The translations under genes were made by a program, and so were the position numbers. A DNA stretch of 60,000 nucleotides, taken from assembly GCA_030141605.1 (NCBI GenBank), contig JAQGDQ010000059.1, positions 126,001 through 186,000 of the forward strand, written 5' to 3'. The notes below the pieces were generated by a model, which did no database searches, was not told the DNA's origin, and saw nothing but the letters and a program-made list of their open reading frames with translations. The stretch is from Tubiluchus corallicola. Taxonomy: Eukaryota > Priapulida > Priapulimorpha > Priapulimorphida > Tubiluchidae. This document shows, piece after piece, positions 33,021 through 60,000 of the stretch; position 1 is the first letter of the stretch, and each line of letters opens with the position of its first letter.

Positions 33021-36000
33021 TCACCCCAGACATCACTTTTGTCCTGATTTCACAAGCCTCTTAACAGGTTCAATAAATTTGGTGAAGCAACTACATACGA
33101 AGTCAACTGAGTGGAAAATATCTAGAACAACCTTTGTAAAATGTAGACCAGCTAAGTGAAACATTACATTAGTAAAACCATCTCACTATGCGCAAGTTGA
33201 AAAAATGATAATATCAACATAAATATAATCTATAGCTCTATATATGCTTATTTAAAGCACAAGCCAAGCAAAACTAAAGTAGGTTAGAGTAAACTGCTCT
33301 CCTACTATTATCTCAGGTTATTCCTTCGTAATGAGAAAATGCAACAGGCGATTACACCACAGAAATTTTGTGACCTATATCAAGACATACATGTTTACTC
33401 TGAACACACGAAACAGATTTCATACAAAGGCTAAAAAATTATAGCACAGAATTACGAATATAAAATGAAACCAAACAACAATGCCTGAGAGACGAAATTG
33501 TTGCGCGAGTCTATCATGATTATTGTTAGATAGTTAAACAAGGAAGAGATATTCAGACGTGAGGCAAAAACTGAAAATTAGCCGATTTGCCACCAAAACT
33601 TTAGGAAACATTTAGCACTTATTTCGCATTAGCAAAATTCCTGCGTCGATGGATAACACTTCTCTAATTTCGACTTATGATCGATGAGAGCATTACTAAG
33701 ACAATGCGGGTCAATTTACCCAAGTCTTTAAACTGATGCATTCAGTATGAAACAAAATCCCATTTTGCCTTCATTGACACTTTACAAGTTTCAAGGACCA
33801 AATTCATAACAAGTTTTTGTACAATTCTTGCACGTAAAAGCTAATTAAAACAATTCAACACTGCTCAGGGTTACTTGTCTAATTGTTGATTTTGACTTTC
33901 TTTTCCTGCCTTGACTCAACAAGCAAGGACACAGACAACTATATAACTGTCAATTAGTTAATTCATACTGAAGAAGGCTCTGTAATCAAGTCAAATACGG
34001 GTATGAGTGTGCAAGTAGACATTAAATAAAATACAATGCTGAGTAGAATATTTAGTTCGTATAAGTAATGAACCTAACAGTATAACCAATCACGAAACTA
34101 AGTCAGACATGCACTTGCGTCTCTAATTTCTACACAGTGTCTGTAAAAATAATTAATAATCCTACTACCAAATACAGCTACAAAGCAAGTCCTGTTAAGT
34201 ACAATGCAACGTAAACATCATATCATAAACAGATCTAAAGCGATCTAGAATCAAAATATCTCATTGAATAATATCAAATGTCAGTCATAAACGCGAAGTA
34301 GGCTAACTAGTACAGCTACCAATGAACGGAGTGCATCCTAAGGACGATATTATCAATGGTTGACCTATAGTTTGCTTACTAGTTATAAGTTGATAATTTT
34401 GCTTATGCTTTACTATAGTGCGAGTTATATTTGACGACAAATAACCCATCACTATATAGTTGTTCAACGAATCAAACACATGATGCATATAATCTTCATT
34501 GAAAACCCAAATGCATAAACAATGCCAATAAATGGAATAGTACTTCATTTTTAGCTTTATCAAAAGTCCCTCACGAGGGAACGCGATGTAAGAGCATTGT
34601 GAGAGAACTCCAATTGCTTTTAGTCAGTTTTAAAACTTTGGGTTTCGGTAAGAATTTTAGCAGTTTTTTGTCATAAGGACTATGAAAGTTGCAGTAGCTA
34701 TCCACGCTATCCTTTAATACAACTGTAATGTAATATAGGTTAACAGTATAATGATAATGATCGGAACAAATTAGTAATAGTGGTGTGAAATGTGTGCTAT
34801 ACTTTACGAAAAACGATAAATAAATCATATAACGATAACCGCAATTATTCCAGTCTGTGCGTATAAGCATTCATACTCATACTAAATGATTAATGATACA
34901 CTATCGGAATTACTATGTAATGTACTGATGTCGACAAAACCTATATGGACAGGTGCGAACAAGAGGCAATAAACAAGTTCTATGACCTCAGAACTACAGA
35001 CAGCTTATACCAGGTGACGTGAACGTTTCACTGCCTAGATACAATATCCGTTTGTACTGTCAGAACATTGGAAATATGGATGATGGGAAGTTTGAATTTA
35101 ATGTTAGTTATTCAAACAGGATTAGCCGACATGTAGGAGAAATACAATAATTATTATTGTGAGCTGATAAGACTAATATACTTCCCTAAACCTAAATTCT
35201 ATCCGTGTTAACATTAATAGTATCCGTATTAATAACATCTGTATTAATTACAGTAAGACGTAAACTTTTTAAAATTGCCACAAAAATTTCGATGCTAAGT
35301 TTTATTTTTATGTTGATATCTATCGTTTTCGAATTTTTTCTGTGACAACTGACGCCAAGATTAAAGAATTCTCAAGTTACTATTCGTGTTTTATTTTGCA
35401 AGCAAAAGAACTGCAATTACATTAAGTTTACTAATTAAAATACCTGTGAGTATTGGATCTCCAAGGACAAACTGCAAGGTCAGAAGAGACATTCCTAAAC
35501 TTTTACTCGTTGTTTTTTTAAATATCTTGCACAAACCAGTCAGTTTCAAAGTTCCCAAAACTTGTAGCAATGATGTTAACTGGTCCGGTCATTAAAACAC
35601 GTAATTAAAATGTCATTAAAATTTCACTGAATCAGCCGTCTACTTCGACGCACTTGATATCGTAACACTATTTAAAGATGACAGTGCTTAAAATCATATA
35701 CAATGATTAAATCCTTCAAGGCATTCTGAATAATATTTCAAGAAGGCATCAGTTAACTAGTGCGTTCTTCATCACTAAAATCTTAATCTCTATCAAATAA
35801 AATCACTAATGCAGCTAAGAATGTACATGTAACCCAATCACCGATGTTATAAATCTAGATAATGCTTTATCCATAAGATTTCTTGACATTCTTCTAAAGT
35901 ACAGTTTATTGCTACTTTGCACAATCTTGACTTAAACGCCCGAAGGAAAAACTTTCACTGTGCTTCTTGTTAAGGCAATGTATGCAGCAATGGCCCATAT

Positions 36001-36658
36001 ATCTGTAATTGTACAAGTTAAAGGCTTGTCCGTGACTTTACTCCTTGCCATGCTGCATGCACGTATTATACATAAAAGCTGTTGACGAAATTTAACCGTC
36101 AGACTATGTAAATCACAGTGGATTCATTAGAATTGCAAATTTATGCATGTAATAGCTACAAGCAGATACAATACCCACAAACTCTACTACATCTATTAAA
36201 AAGATTCTGAGTGAAAAGAAAACATTGAACTTTTCTCTTCTGGTTTTTAACTCCGGCAAACATATTCAACAATCATAATGAAATGTACGAGCACCATCGA
36301 ATTTCCAATGTACGCAATGCAATTTATATGCAACAATATGTGCTGATACTGTAATCTAACCTCTAACAGCCACTGAAATTACTCTAAAAGACTTCTATCT
36401 ATTCACTATTAGCATGCGTCTATTTCTCGAACTGAGATCACTGTCGATCAACGTCAAATTAATTTTGGCTCCAACGCCAAATTGCTTCCACTAGAAACTT
36501 CTGCCTCGCCACAGAGTTATAAAACCAGAACCGCTGAAACAAGTCACAACCCCGCACCGGACGACACAGCTCTCAATTTCAGTAGCACCATCATACAAAC
36601 GCAGGCAGATTAGACAAAAGTATGCCGCCCGTAAAAATGCACGGGCTTTGCTAAAAAG
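33021..36658. other. No recognised gene
   Basis: Long AT-rich stretch with short open frames only. No exons with paired splice sites, RNA genes or bounded repeats were found. Confidence 0.35.
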
Positions 36659-36848
36659 TTTATTGCCACGCTATTGTTAGATAAAAATCATGTTTGGAAG
36701 TAATATCTAAGCTCCGTGTTTTCTTTGAATTCCAAATAACATTTTTACTAATACAGGTATTTCTATCAGCATAATAACCATCATCCAAACGTCAACAGTT
36801 ACCTATATACCCAAAATTATGCTTCGAGAAAGAACCTGCCCCTTAAGC

Positions 36849-37055
36849 CTAGCACAGATTGAGAACTGCCTCAACAATAGCAGACGCATTTTCGTTTTTA
36901 GTGGCGGTTTGTCCAGTGGTCCATTCTTTTGGTTGATTCCATAGCCTGAGGTGATGAAAGCTGACTTTCAATTTCAATAAAACTACCTCCTCCAAACTAC
37001 ATGCTGACAACCAACAAGCTGAACAAAGGAAACTAAGCAGCAGGCACTGTGTCAT
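36849..37055 (-). CDS. Candidate terminal exon or small secreted peptide
   Basis: Two readings share one frame. As a free ORF it encodes 68 residues starting MTQCLLLSFLCSACWLSA, which looks like a signal peptide with a cleavage site after the alanine. As an exon it would begin at 37003, after the acceptor TTGGTTGTCAG, in the phase left by the exon at 38638-38701, giving a 72-residue two-exon protein. Both end in A-I-V-E-A-V-L-N-L-C. An AATAAA on the - strand at 36659-36664 is placed suitably. No family is recognised, and chance is a real alternative. Confidence 0.22.
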   Translation of the reverse strand: MTQCLLLSFLCSACWLSACSLEEVVLLKLKVSFHHLRLWNQPKEWTTGQTATKNENASAIVEAVLNLC

Positions 37056-38637
37056 TCCAAAATCGTTAGGATCTCTCTAATAATAAGCACAGCTTTTCTG
37101 TGTGGTTTTATTAACCAAAATAGCTTAATGGAAATAATAAAATTTGTTACAAAACACGATTGTATTCAATAATTAAACTAACAACAGATACTGGCACACT
37201 AGTCCAAATAAATAAAAAAAAACGTTTTAACTTGGCCATTCGAAAATGTGACAAGATTTTCGTATATTAGTTTTATAAAAATGAAAAAATCCATACAATA
37301 ATTTTACAAAATTTAAAAGAAATTGAAATAATAATAAATGGCATAAAAGTTCATACAAATAAACGAACATTCAGAAATTTGCAGATCCGTTTTTAGCCTT
37401 CACCACAAACTCTTGAAAAAAGTTACACTATACTGCATGTTAAATGAGTGAACTGGAAGTACATGTATTAAGAACAATGAGGGCCGGGGTAAGTCCAGAA
37501 ACAAGCATAATGAACTTAACAAGAGTTGAACGTCTAAAATCAGTACCTAGCAGCTATTTTCATTTGAATGTATTCTGTCTAAAATACTAGCCATATAGGA
37601 AAGCAACCCAGCAAAAACAAGGTAGACTGTCTTTTATGAAACAAGAAACAAAATACAAAATGAATAATATTGAGTTAAGCAAGAACAAAAATCAGAATGG
37701 CTAATACAATTTTAAGGAATCACATTTCACTGGTTCATACTAGTGCCACCTAGCGTGAAAAGTAGCTACTAATGTCTCAATAACTAATAATTTTCATCAT
37801 ACAGTGGAATGGTTGGCTCAGTCAATTAAAGCCTAAAAACGAAAATTAGGTTGAACTCTCACTCCTACTCGTTCTCGTTGGCTAGAACTACTCAAGCAAA
37901 AAGAATACGCTCAAAACTGTGAACTAGCACTAGATGTTAATCCGTATTATTTTATTTAACTAAACGTACATATGTTACACAACTTAATATTCAAACTGTA
38001 AGCTCTAAACATGTGTACACTAAGTTAATTGGTCAAATTCTGACTTGGTTTCCAGTTTCCAGCATCTGTTTTTGATGGCTTTCAATAAAACACAGCTTCC
38101 GCTGTAACAAACTTAAGTATACAGAAGAACAGTGACCCAAATTTAATTAATTAGATACTACACATGTTCAATAAATCTGATTCTCTCAACATAAAACATA
38201 TAAACAACAGTATAGGAGACTTGAAAACATTATTCTTTTATTTTTGAGCTCAAAAAAATTTAACATTACAGAAACTTGCTAATTTTTCTTCTAATATTCT
38301 TACATCCTGTGTCACAACTTTTGCATTTTACACATTTGTTTGAAGAAAAGTTCAAAAGTTGTTTAATATTTTTAGTGCAAACTTTACAGAATAATAATAA
38401 CAATAATGGAAAATTAATTTCGTCTAGGTAATATAGTATGTTTCGCTTAAAAATTCCTTGTGTTAAAAACACTCACAGAATTAGTACTAATACGAACAAT
38501 AAATTGCTTTTATTTTCTTACTTATACTTATACCAGAAAAAACAAGAGACTGATGTCTGCGCTTTCGCAAAAACAAATACAGTTATTGTTTAAGCTATTT
38601 GGTTAATCATTTATCGGTACATTTATGCTAATCGTAC
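37056..38637. other. No recognised feature; possible intron
   Basis: AT-rich sequence between the two - strand candidate exons. No other open exon with good splice sites was found. Confidence 0.3.
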
Positions 38638-38701
38638 CTGCATCAATGTCCAGATCGAATGGTGGATCAGTGCTGCCATCTGTCTCCTGAGATTCAGCCA
38701 T
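38638..38701 (-). CDS. Candidate first coding exon of a - strand gene
   Basis: ATGGCTG at 38701 starts 21 codons, MAESQETDGSTDPPFDLDID plus A, and ends in phase 1 at CAG|GTACGA. The acidic, Ser/Thr-rich opening and the G at +4 are typical of a soluble cytoplasmic or nuclear protein. It is divergent from EXOC7, 3.6 kb away. A possible second exon lies at 36849-37003. The protein is not recognised. Confidence 0.45.
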
Positions 38702-41700
38702 GATATTTTCAACCAGAATTTTACAGAAAACATCAAATGAAGCTCACATCAGGCCCATTCATTGTGCAGATCCAAACTACCAAATAACCACTCAAATATC
38801 TAAGAAAAATAGATAAAATGATTGGGCATTTCCAAAATCATAACTTACAGAAACTGGCAATTCTATATGGTTTTATACAGTCGTCTGATGACAGAGTTTT
38901 GCCTAATGGCAGATATATAAATTTTATTATACCTAATAGAGATTTATAAATATATCTCTTATTATTCTACTTTTCTTGTCTAAAAACATATATTTCAAGA
39001 ACACATTTTTTCAACTGTTAGCATTTGCACTCATCATATAAAAGTCCAAGAGCAGCCTGACTATTTTCCTGAATCAAGTTTTTAATTATAAATTCACATC
39101 TTTTAATTATTAAAATGCTTGCTTTTTTCTTGCTTAAGAATAGAATTACGAATAGTACAATTGTGCACTCCCACAATGACCATTAGATGCGGCGGCCATT
39201 TTGATGGTGAGTGTTTGAAATACGTTAGATAACATATGCATAAAATTTTACAAAATAATCAGAGCATGCGTATCACACTCTTCAGTAACTAAGCAAAAGT
39301 ATAGATTACTTATTGTGAATAAGATCAGTAATGTGTTTTTAGTGAGCCAGTGAAGATATATAGTGAGCTTTTACCAGTTGGCACAAACATTTTAAAATGT
39401 TAAGAATTTTCTTTTCTAGTTACACAAGTCTTTTAAGCAGGTAAGCGTAATGCTAAGTTTTTTTTGGGATCTACTTTAAAATTCTCTTTTCGTCCCCTTT
39501 AACCACTTCACTGCCCCTATGAAAAAAATTCCCCAGTCATGAAAATGTTATTTTAGCTGGTCTGTATAATGAGACTGTACCATAATGCTTGACTCCTTCC
39601 AGGTGGGGTAACATACATTTACCCATCATCTGTGACTGGTAAGAACAATTCCTTATTAACTACGGTCTCCACTCTCCAAATTTAATGAAATTTCGAAAAG
39701 AAGCTGATGACATGCAAGTAAATTATAGGAGAACAAAACAAATTCTGTTGTATTCCTCATTTTCAGTCTTTAGGGATGTTTTTACCTAATGGACAAAAAT
39801 TTGCTTTGTGCTCATACAACATCTCAGTGTAGCAGCGAAGGTAGAACAGCCCTGCACTGATTAGCACAGGCTATTATTAGCATGCCACGATAAACTTTAT
39901 TGTCATATGGGTGTGTTCATGAAATGTAAAAACAGTAAGCACTAACAGTGAGCAGTGCTCTGAACAGTGAACATGGTTGAATGTTATCATGCTTTTGAGC
40001 ATACAATACGAGGACTGGAAAAGTGCTTGTGCTTGTGCTTCTTGAAATTTTGAACAATTTCACACAGCTTCATTTATCACTTGGCTAGCAATCAGTTACA
40101 GTGTATAGCAACTAGTGGTAATTTCTGTACATTTTGCTTATTGAAAATACTGTAGACACAACCAAACTTTCAGCCTGTGAAAAATCTGTTGTAATTAAAC
40201 TACTAACCCTGCTGGAAGTGCAGGCTATCAATTCAACAGCAGCGCAGGGTAGGCTCACCCGCAACAAGCGTTGCATTCCTGTACAAATTGCATAATATCA
40301 TAGTGCGTTTGAACAGCTGTCAAATGTACAAACTTAGAGTGATTTGATTACTTTTTGCAAAATTAAACACAGAAGGGAATGCTTCACAGTTTCTATATTG
40401 GACAGTTTTAGATACAAACTAGATCACTTGGAAGATAAAAAGGCTATCAAATGAAACACTGTGAAATATTAGCAAACTTTTCCAATTATTGTGATAATTA
40501 CTCCGTTGAATGAAAAAATAAGCATTAAATAGAGTGCTAGAAAGAAAATTTATACCGTCTCAAAAAGCGTATAGGCTTGCACTAGTATCTCATATAGTTA
40601 AGCCTTTAGAGGCAGTTTTATTCAATATTGACAAAACCACCTAAATACTCTTATAGTGGTGCTATCCTCAGTTGGCCAAAAAGTTAATATGCAGGCCACA
40701 AAACATGGGCAAAACTTGCAGAAAAGATTGATGTAATTGATGAATGTGTTCTGCAGTTTGCTGTGTTGGAATACCATAGGAAAACAAAACTATTAAAATG
40801 AACAATGATCAAGATAGTGTTGAAGCAAACGGTAGTACTCGTGATGGTAAAGGACAGCAGTAGCGGTGGTAGCACCAGAAGTTATTGCAGTGTCGACAGC
40901 CTTGGTAGTACTAGTAGCAATGATACTTTTGGCAGCAAAATTGGTGGCGACATAGCAAAACTTGCAAGTAATCTGTAGTGGTAGTAGCCAGCAGTAACGT
41001 TTCCATTTCTTAAAATATTATCGCAACGCTAGCCACGACGCAAATTGCCCGGCAGTGAAGAGGTTAATGATATGATTAAAGCATCTTTAATGTCAGTCAC
41101 ATTTTTTCACAAGCTTCAGCGCGCTCAGCGGTTTATTCTTTAATTACCTAAAACGATCTTGCGACCAAGATCAAACTCAGCAGATCTCAAATAACAATAA
41201 CGAGAATAATTTTCAATGAAAAAGCAAACAATAACCAAATTTGATGCGATAAACGAAAAAATTGCACAAACCCAAAATTTTTGCTTCCCAATTTTTCTAT
41301 TTCCTGAATGGCAATATGCGCAATCACCTGAAATGTTAACATCTTTAAGGAAAGAATTCTTTTAACAAAGGTAGCGCATATTGCTGACAAATGTCGCCAC
41401 AAAAATAGTTGGAAACTACGTGGTAGATGATTTACAACTGCAAGTTTCAGGTGTTAGTATGTATATGATTACACATAATTGCAAATTTGCCATTTAACGT
41501 AAATGATGCTTAAGCTCACGCTGAAATACAGTTTCGGCTTAAGCTGTTGAGCCAAAGTGTAAAGTATGCATATACTGATCATATGATTATGAATGATATA
41601 TATAGATTAGATGTGATCAAATATTCAACAATATGACAAATTTAATGTTTATGAATACTTAAGTAGTTTTGACAGTCTTGCGCAGAATTGCTAGTAGTCT

Positions 41701-42275
41701 GCAGTACTAATTGTCTACAGTAGTTAGGTAAATATAAGCATTTCCCGAAAAATAACATTTCTCACCAACTGTCTAAAGTAAAGCTGAGTAAAGGGTAATG
41801 ATAAACCACAGTAGTAGGCCTAGTTACATTTTTTGAACATGCTTACATTTACATGCTAATCATCATTCATCTGGATACATGTTGTGCATTTACATTTTGT
41901 CTTATTGTGTGAAAATACTTCACTAGTAAAAACTTTTATATCATACTTAAATATTTTGTTTGTACTTGACAGTACGAAAGGCTTTGACTTTATCCTTCAA
42001 AAATTGCCACTGCATTAGGAAAGAGTTAAGGATGTATAAATTTTATAAACAAAAAATGTCTTCTGATTTTCTTAAATTGTGATACTTATTACTTGTTATA
42101 TAGTAAATTATTGTTTTTCAGAATCGACGACTAAGAAGTAAAGCTCTAGTATTATCTTAATTTGCAGCATGTTGGTGAGCTTTATCACCTGAGAATTTAA
42201 CTTACTTTAGTCACATTGCCCTTGAAAGTAGACAACTTTCACTTAAATTGTTCCCGTTTCTTCCCTTGGTAACTG
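38702..42275. other. Intergenic region between divergent gene starts
   Basis: It should hold the promoters of the - strand candidate gene and of EXOC7. GCGGCGGCCATTTTG (39189-39203; reverse complement contains AAAATGGCCGCC) resembles a YY1-type site, and GTGAGT follows at 39207. The same spot carries the 17-codon frame MAAASNGHCGS on the - strand (39146-39199). A GTAAGC at about 39440 has no exon attached. No coding exon is supported. Confidence 0.35.
40825..41005. repeat. Degenerate triplet tract (GTA/GCA/GGT)
   Basis: GTAGTACTCGTGATGGTAAAG, AGCAGTAGCGGTGGTAGCA and GGTAGTACTAGTAGCAATG show three-base phasing with drift, an old triplet microsatellite. Confidence 0.5.
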
Positions 42276-58301
<16,026 letters not shown>

Positions 58302-58379
58302 TCTTTTAACAATTTTACTTTTTATCTAATTTAGCATGAAAAGTGATTGCAAAATGCTTACAAATGTAAAACATTTAAG

Positions 58380-58385
58380 AATAAA
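58380..58385 (+). terminator. EXOC7: Poly(A) signal of EXOC7
   Basis: AATAAA 79 bases after the TAA at 58299-58301, giving a short 3' untranslated region. Confidence 0.7.
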
Positions 58386-60000
58386 CTACCGTACTGTGTT
58401 GTATAATAATTAATATAAGGTTGAGGTGATGCAAAGCTTATGAATTTCATTATGAATTGCTGAACACATATAATATATATTTGTTTTTAAATTTGTCTAT
58501 TGAAATACTAATCGATATTCTTAAAAATGTTGTCTACAGGTGCATTTATAACAAAGTGCGGCACTTAGCAAATGTATGTTTGTTACAAATCTAGGTACAA
58601 TGTACATTGCTGTATTTAAATGTCTAGCAGTATTAATTGTTCCTTTATTAACATTCCACAGATAAAATGCGTTTATTTTTAATTGGTCTAGATAACTCTG
58701 ATAACTGCACCTTTGGCAAAAGCATACTGATAACTGCGTGATTAGTACAAGAAAAAAAAGCTCATCGTATGTTAGTTGCTTATTTTTTGAGAGATTTTAG
58801 GTTTTCTTTATTATTATTAATACTAAAATTTTCAATCCAGAAGAGGAGATTTAACTCAATCTTGTTGGAATGACTTGAGTTTCCTGCTATTATAAATCAC
58901 ACCTGCCAAGTCCTACAATATGCAGGACTTATGACATTAATATGTAACAACAACAACAACCATCGCCGCTGCTGCCACCACCAACACCAACAACATTAGT
59001 GTTATTAGTATGCTGACTAGTCAAGAAGGCAAATAGCACTCGAATGTGTTTCCAATCATAGACTTATTATTACAACAATTTACAATTTATTTACATGCAT
59101 ACTGTGCCCAGACATTAACCACATACCGTACGTTTCAAAAACAGTTTTGATAACTGGAATAAAACAATAACCAATTGTACATGCAATAGTAAACTACATT
59201 ACTTATAGCTTTGACAGATATGTTCAATTTCAAATGCTATCATTAAATTTTGTATTAGTAAAAGTTTTCATCTTGCACAGAGTTAGATTACCCTTACCAC
59301 AACTAAGTATATCTTCACAGTTACAGTACGACAATCTGAATGGTTTCTAATGGAAAAATAAAACTACTGGTTCTTCATATTAGACGTTTCAGCAATTGGT
59401 CTCTTACTCACCTATATTTTAGCACTCTATTGTAGGTCTAATAAAAACACCCACATGTTCTTGATGCTCATTTACGGTATGAATTGCAGTTTTGGCTGGG
59501 TGTATAGCATGTCCAGAGAATTAGTGATGGATCTCTAAACTGTATCTAAAGTCATCATATCATACTAAATATGAAAACGCTGTTAATCCAAGCATTTAAC
59601 ATTTCAATGTTCGAATTAGTGAGAACTCTGCATTACTATCTACTTAAAAAACTGTGCAGAAAATTAAAAGTAGTTCCCATTATGCACAAGCACTCCTGTA
59701 GTGAAATACTGAGCACAAAACATATTCTGCACTGCTGGGTGCGCAGCTGCACAATGTTTGCTTGTTAGGTAGCTTGACAGTATGTAATGCCTGAGTCAAT
59801 TACCCGGTGGATTTTGCATTTTGCTGTTGGCTTTCTGTGCTAAACAGTGGAAGTTCCATAACTGCTACAAATAGTGCATGAGCAACTTACAGCCTTCGCT
59901 ACCTACAGGAAAATAATCTCTCACAAACTGATAGAGAAAAGCTAGTGTGAAAATATTAAAACATTAATCACCCCAGTTTACAGTGCTCATTATCATTATA
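58386..60000. other. Downstream flank of EXOC7; nothing recognised
   Basis: AT-rich sequence. A degenerate CAA/CCA/GCC triplet tract lies at 58948-58996. A - strand GTGAGT near 59404-59409 could be a donor, but no open exon I can support precedes it. No RNA gene is seen. Confidence 0.35.

Overview
This window looks like AT-rich, gene-poor nuclear DNA from an animal, most likely an invertebrate. The case rests on one clearly metazoan, intron-rich gene with GT-AG introns, AATAAA polyadenylation signals, many microsatellites, and relics of hAT-, pogo/Tigger- and Ty3/gypsy-type transposons plus tRNA-derived SINE-like sequence. The species cannot be named from the sequence.

Two genes are well supported. 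(1) EXOC7 (exocyst subunit Exo70) lies on the + strand from 42276 to 58301. I assembled 21 exons whose phases all agree; they give a complete 693-residue protein with a poly(A) signal at 58380. Its introns hold most of the recognisable transposons: a 621-bp Tigger-like element with a TA duplication, a second end of the same family, a gypsy relic, another pogo-like end, and a 334-bp hAT MITE with a perfect 8-bp target duplication. (2) A single-exon gene on the - strand (30294-31181) encodes a 295-residue, very basic protein with an SR/SK-rich front half and a C-terminal array of octapeptides centred on K-S-P-M-K. It matches no family I recognise and looks like a chromatin, sperm-nuclear or SR-like protein.

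Weaker gene signals are reported as such. There are three short first-coding-exon candidates on the - strand (starts at 5511, 20680 and 38701), each with a clean donor and all ending in phase 1. There is a two-exon + strand gene model (23406-24665) with agreeing phases and a poly(A) signal. At the left edge there may be the 3' end of a + strand gene (492-2281).

Region by region: 1-5.5 kb holds possible gene ends and period-4 tracts; 5.5-13 kb is mostly unrecognised; 13-19 kb is rich in repeats (SINE, compound triplet tract, GA/GGGA tract, and a foldback element of about 0.95 kb at 17.3-18.3 kb); 21.9-22.8 kb holds an element bounded by inverted arrays of a 12-bp motif; 27.9-28.8 kb holds two families of tandem duplications; 30-31.2 kb holds the KSPMK gene; 32.5-33 kb holds a degenerate minisatellite; 33-42 kb is largely unrecognised; 42.3-58.4 kb is EXOC7; the last 1.6 kb is intergenic.
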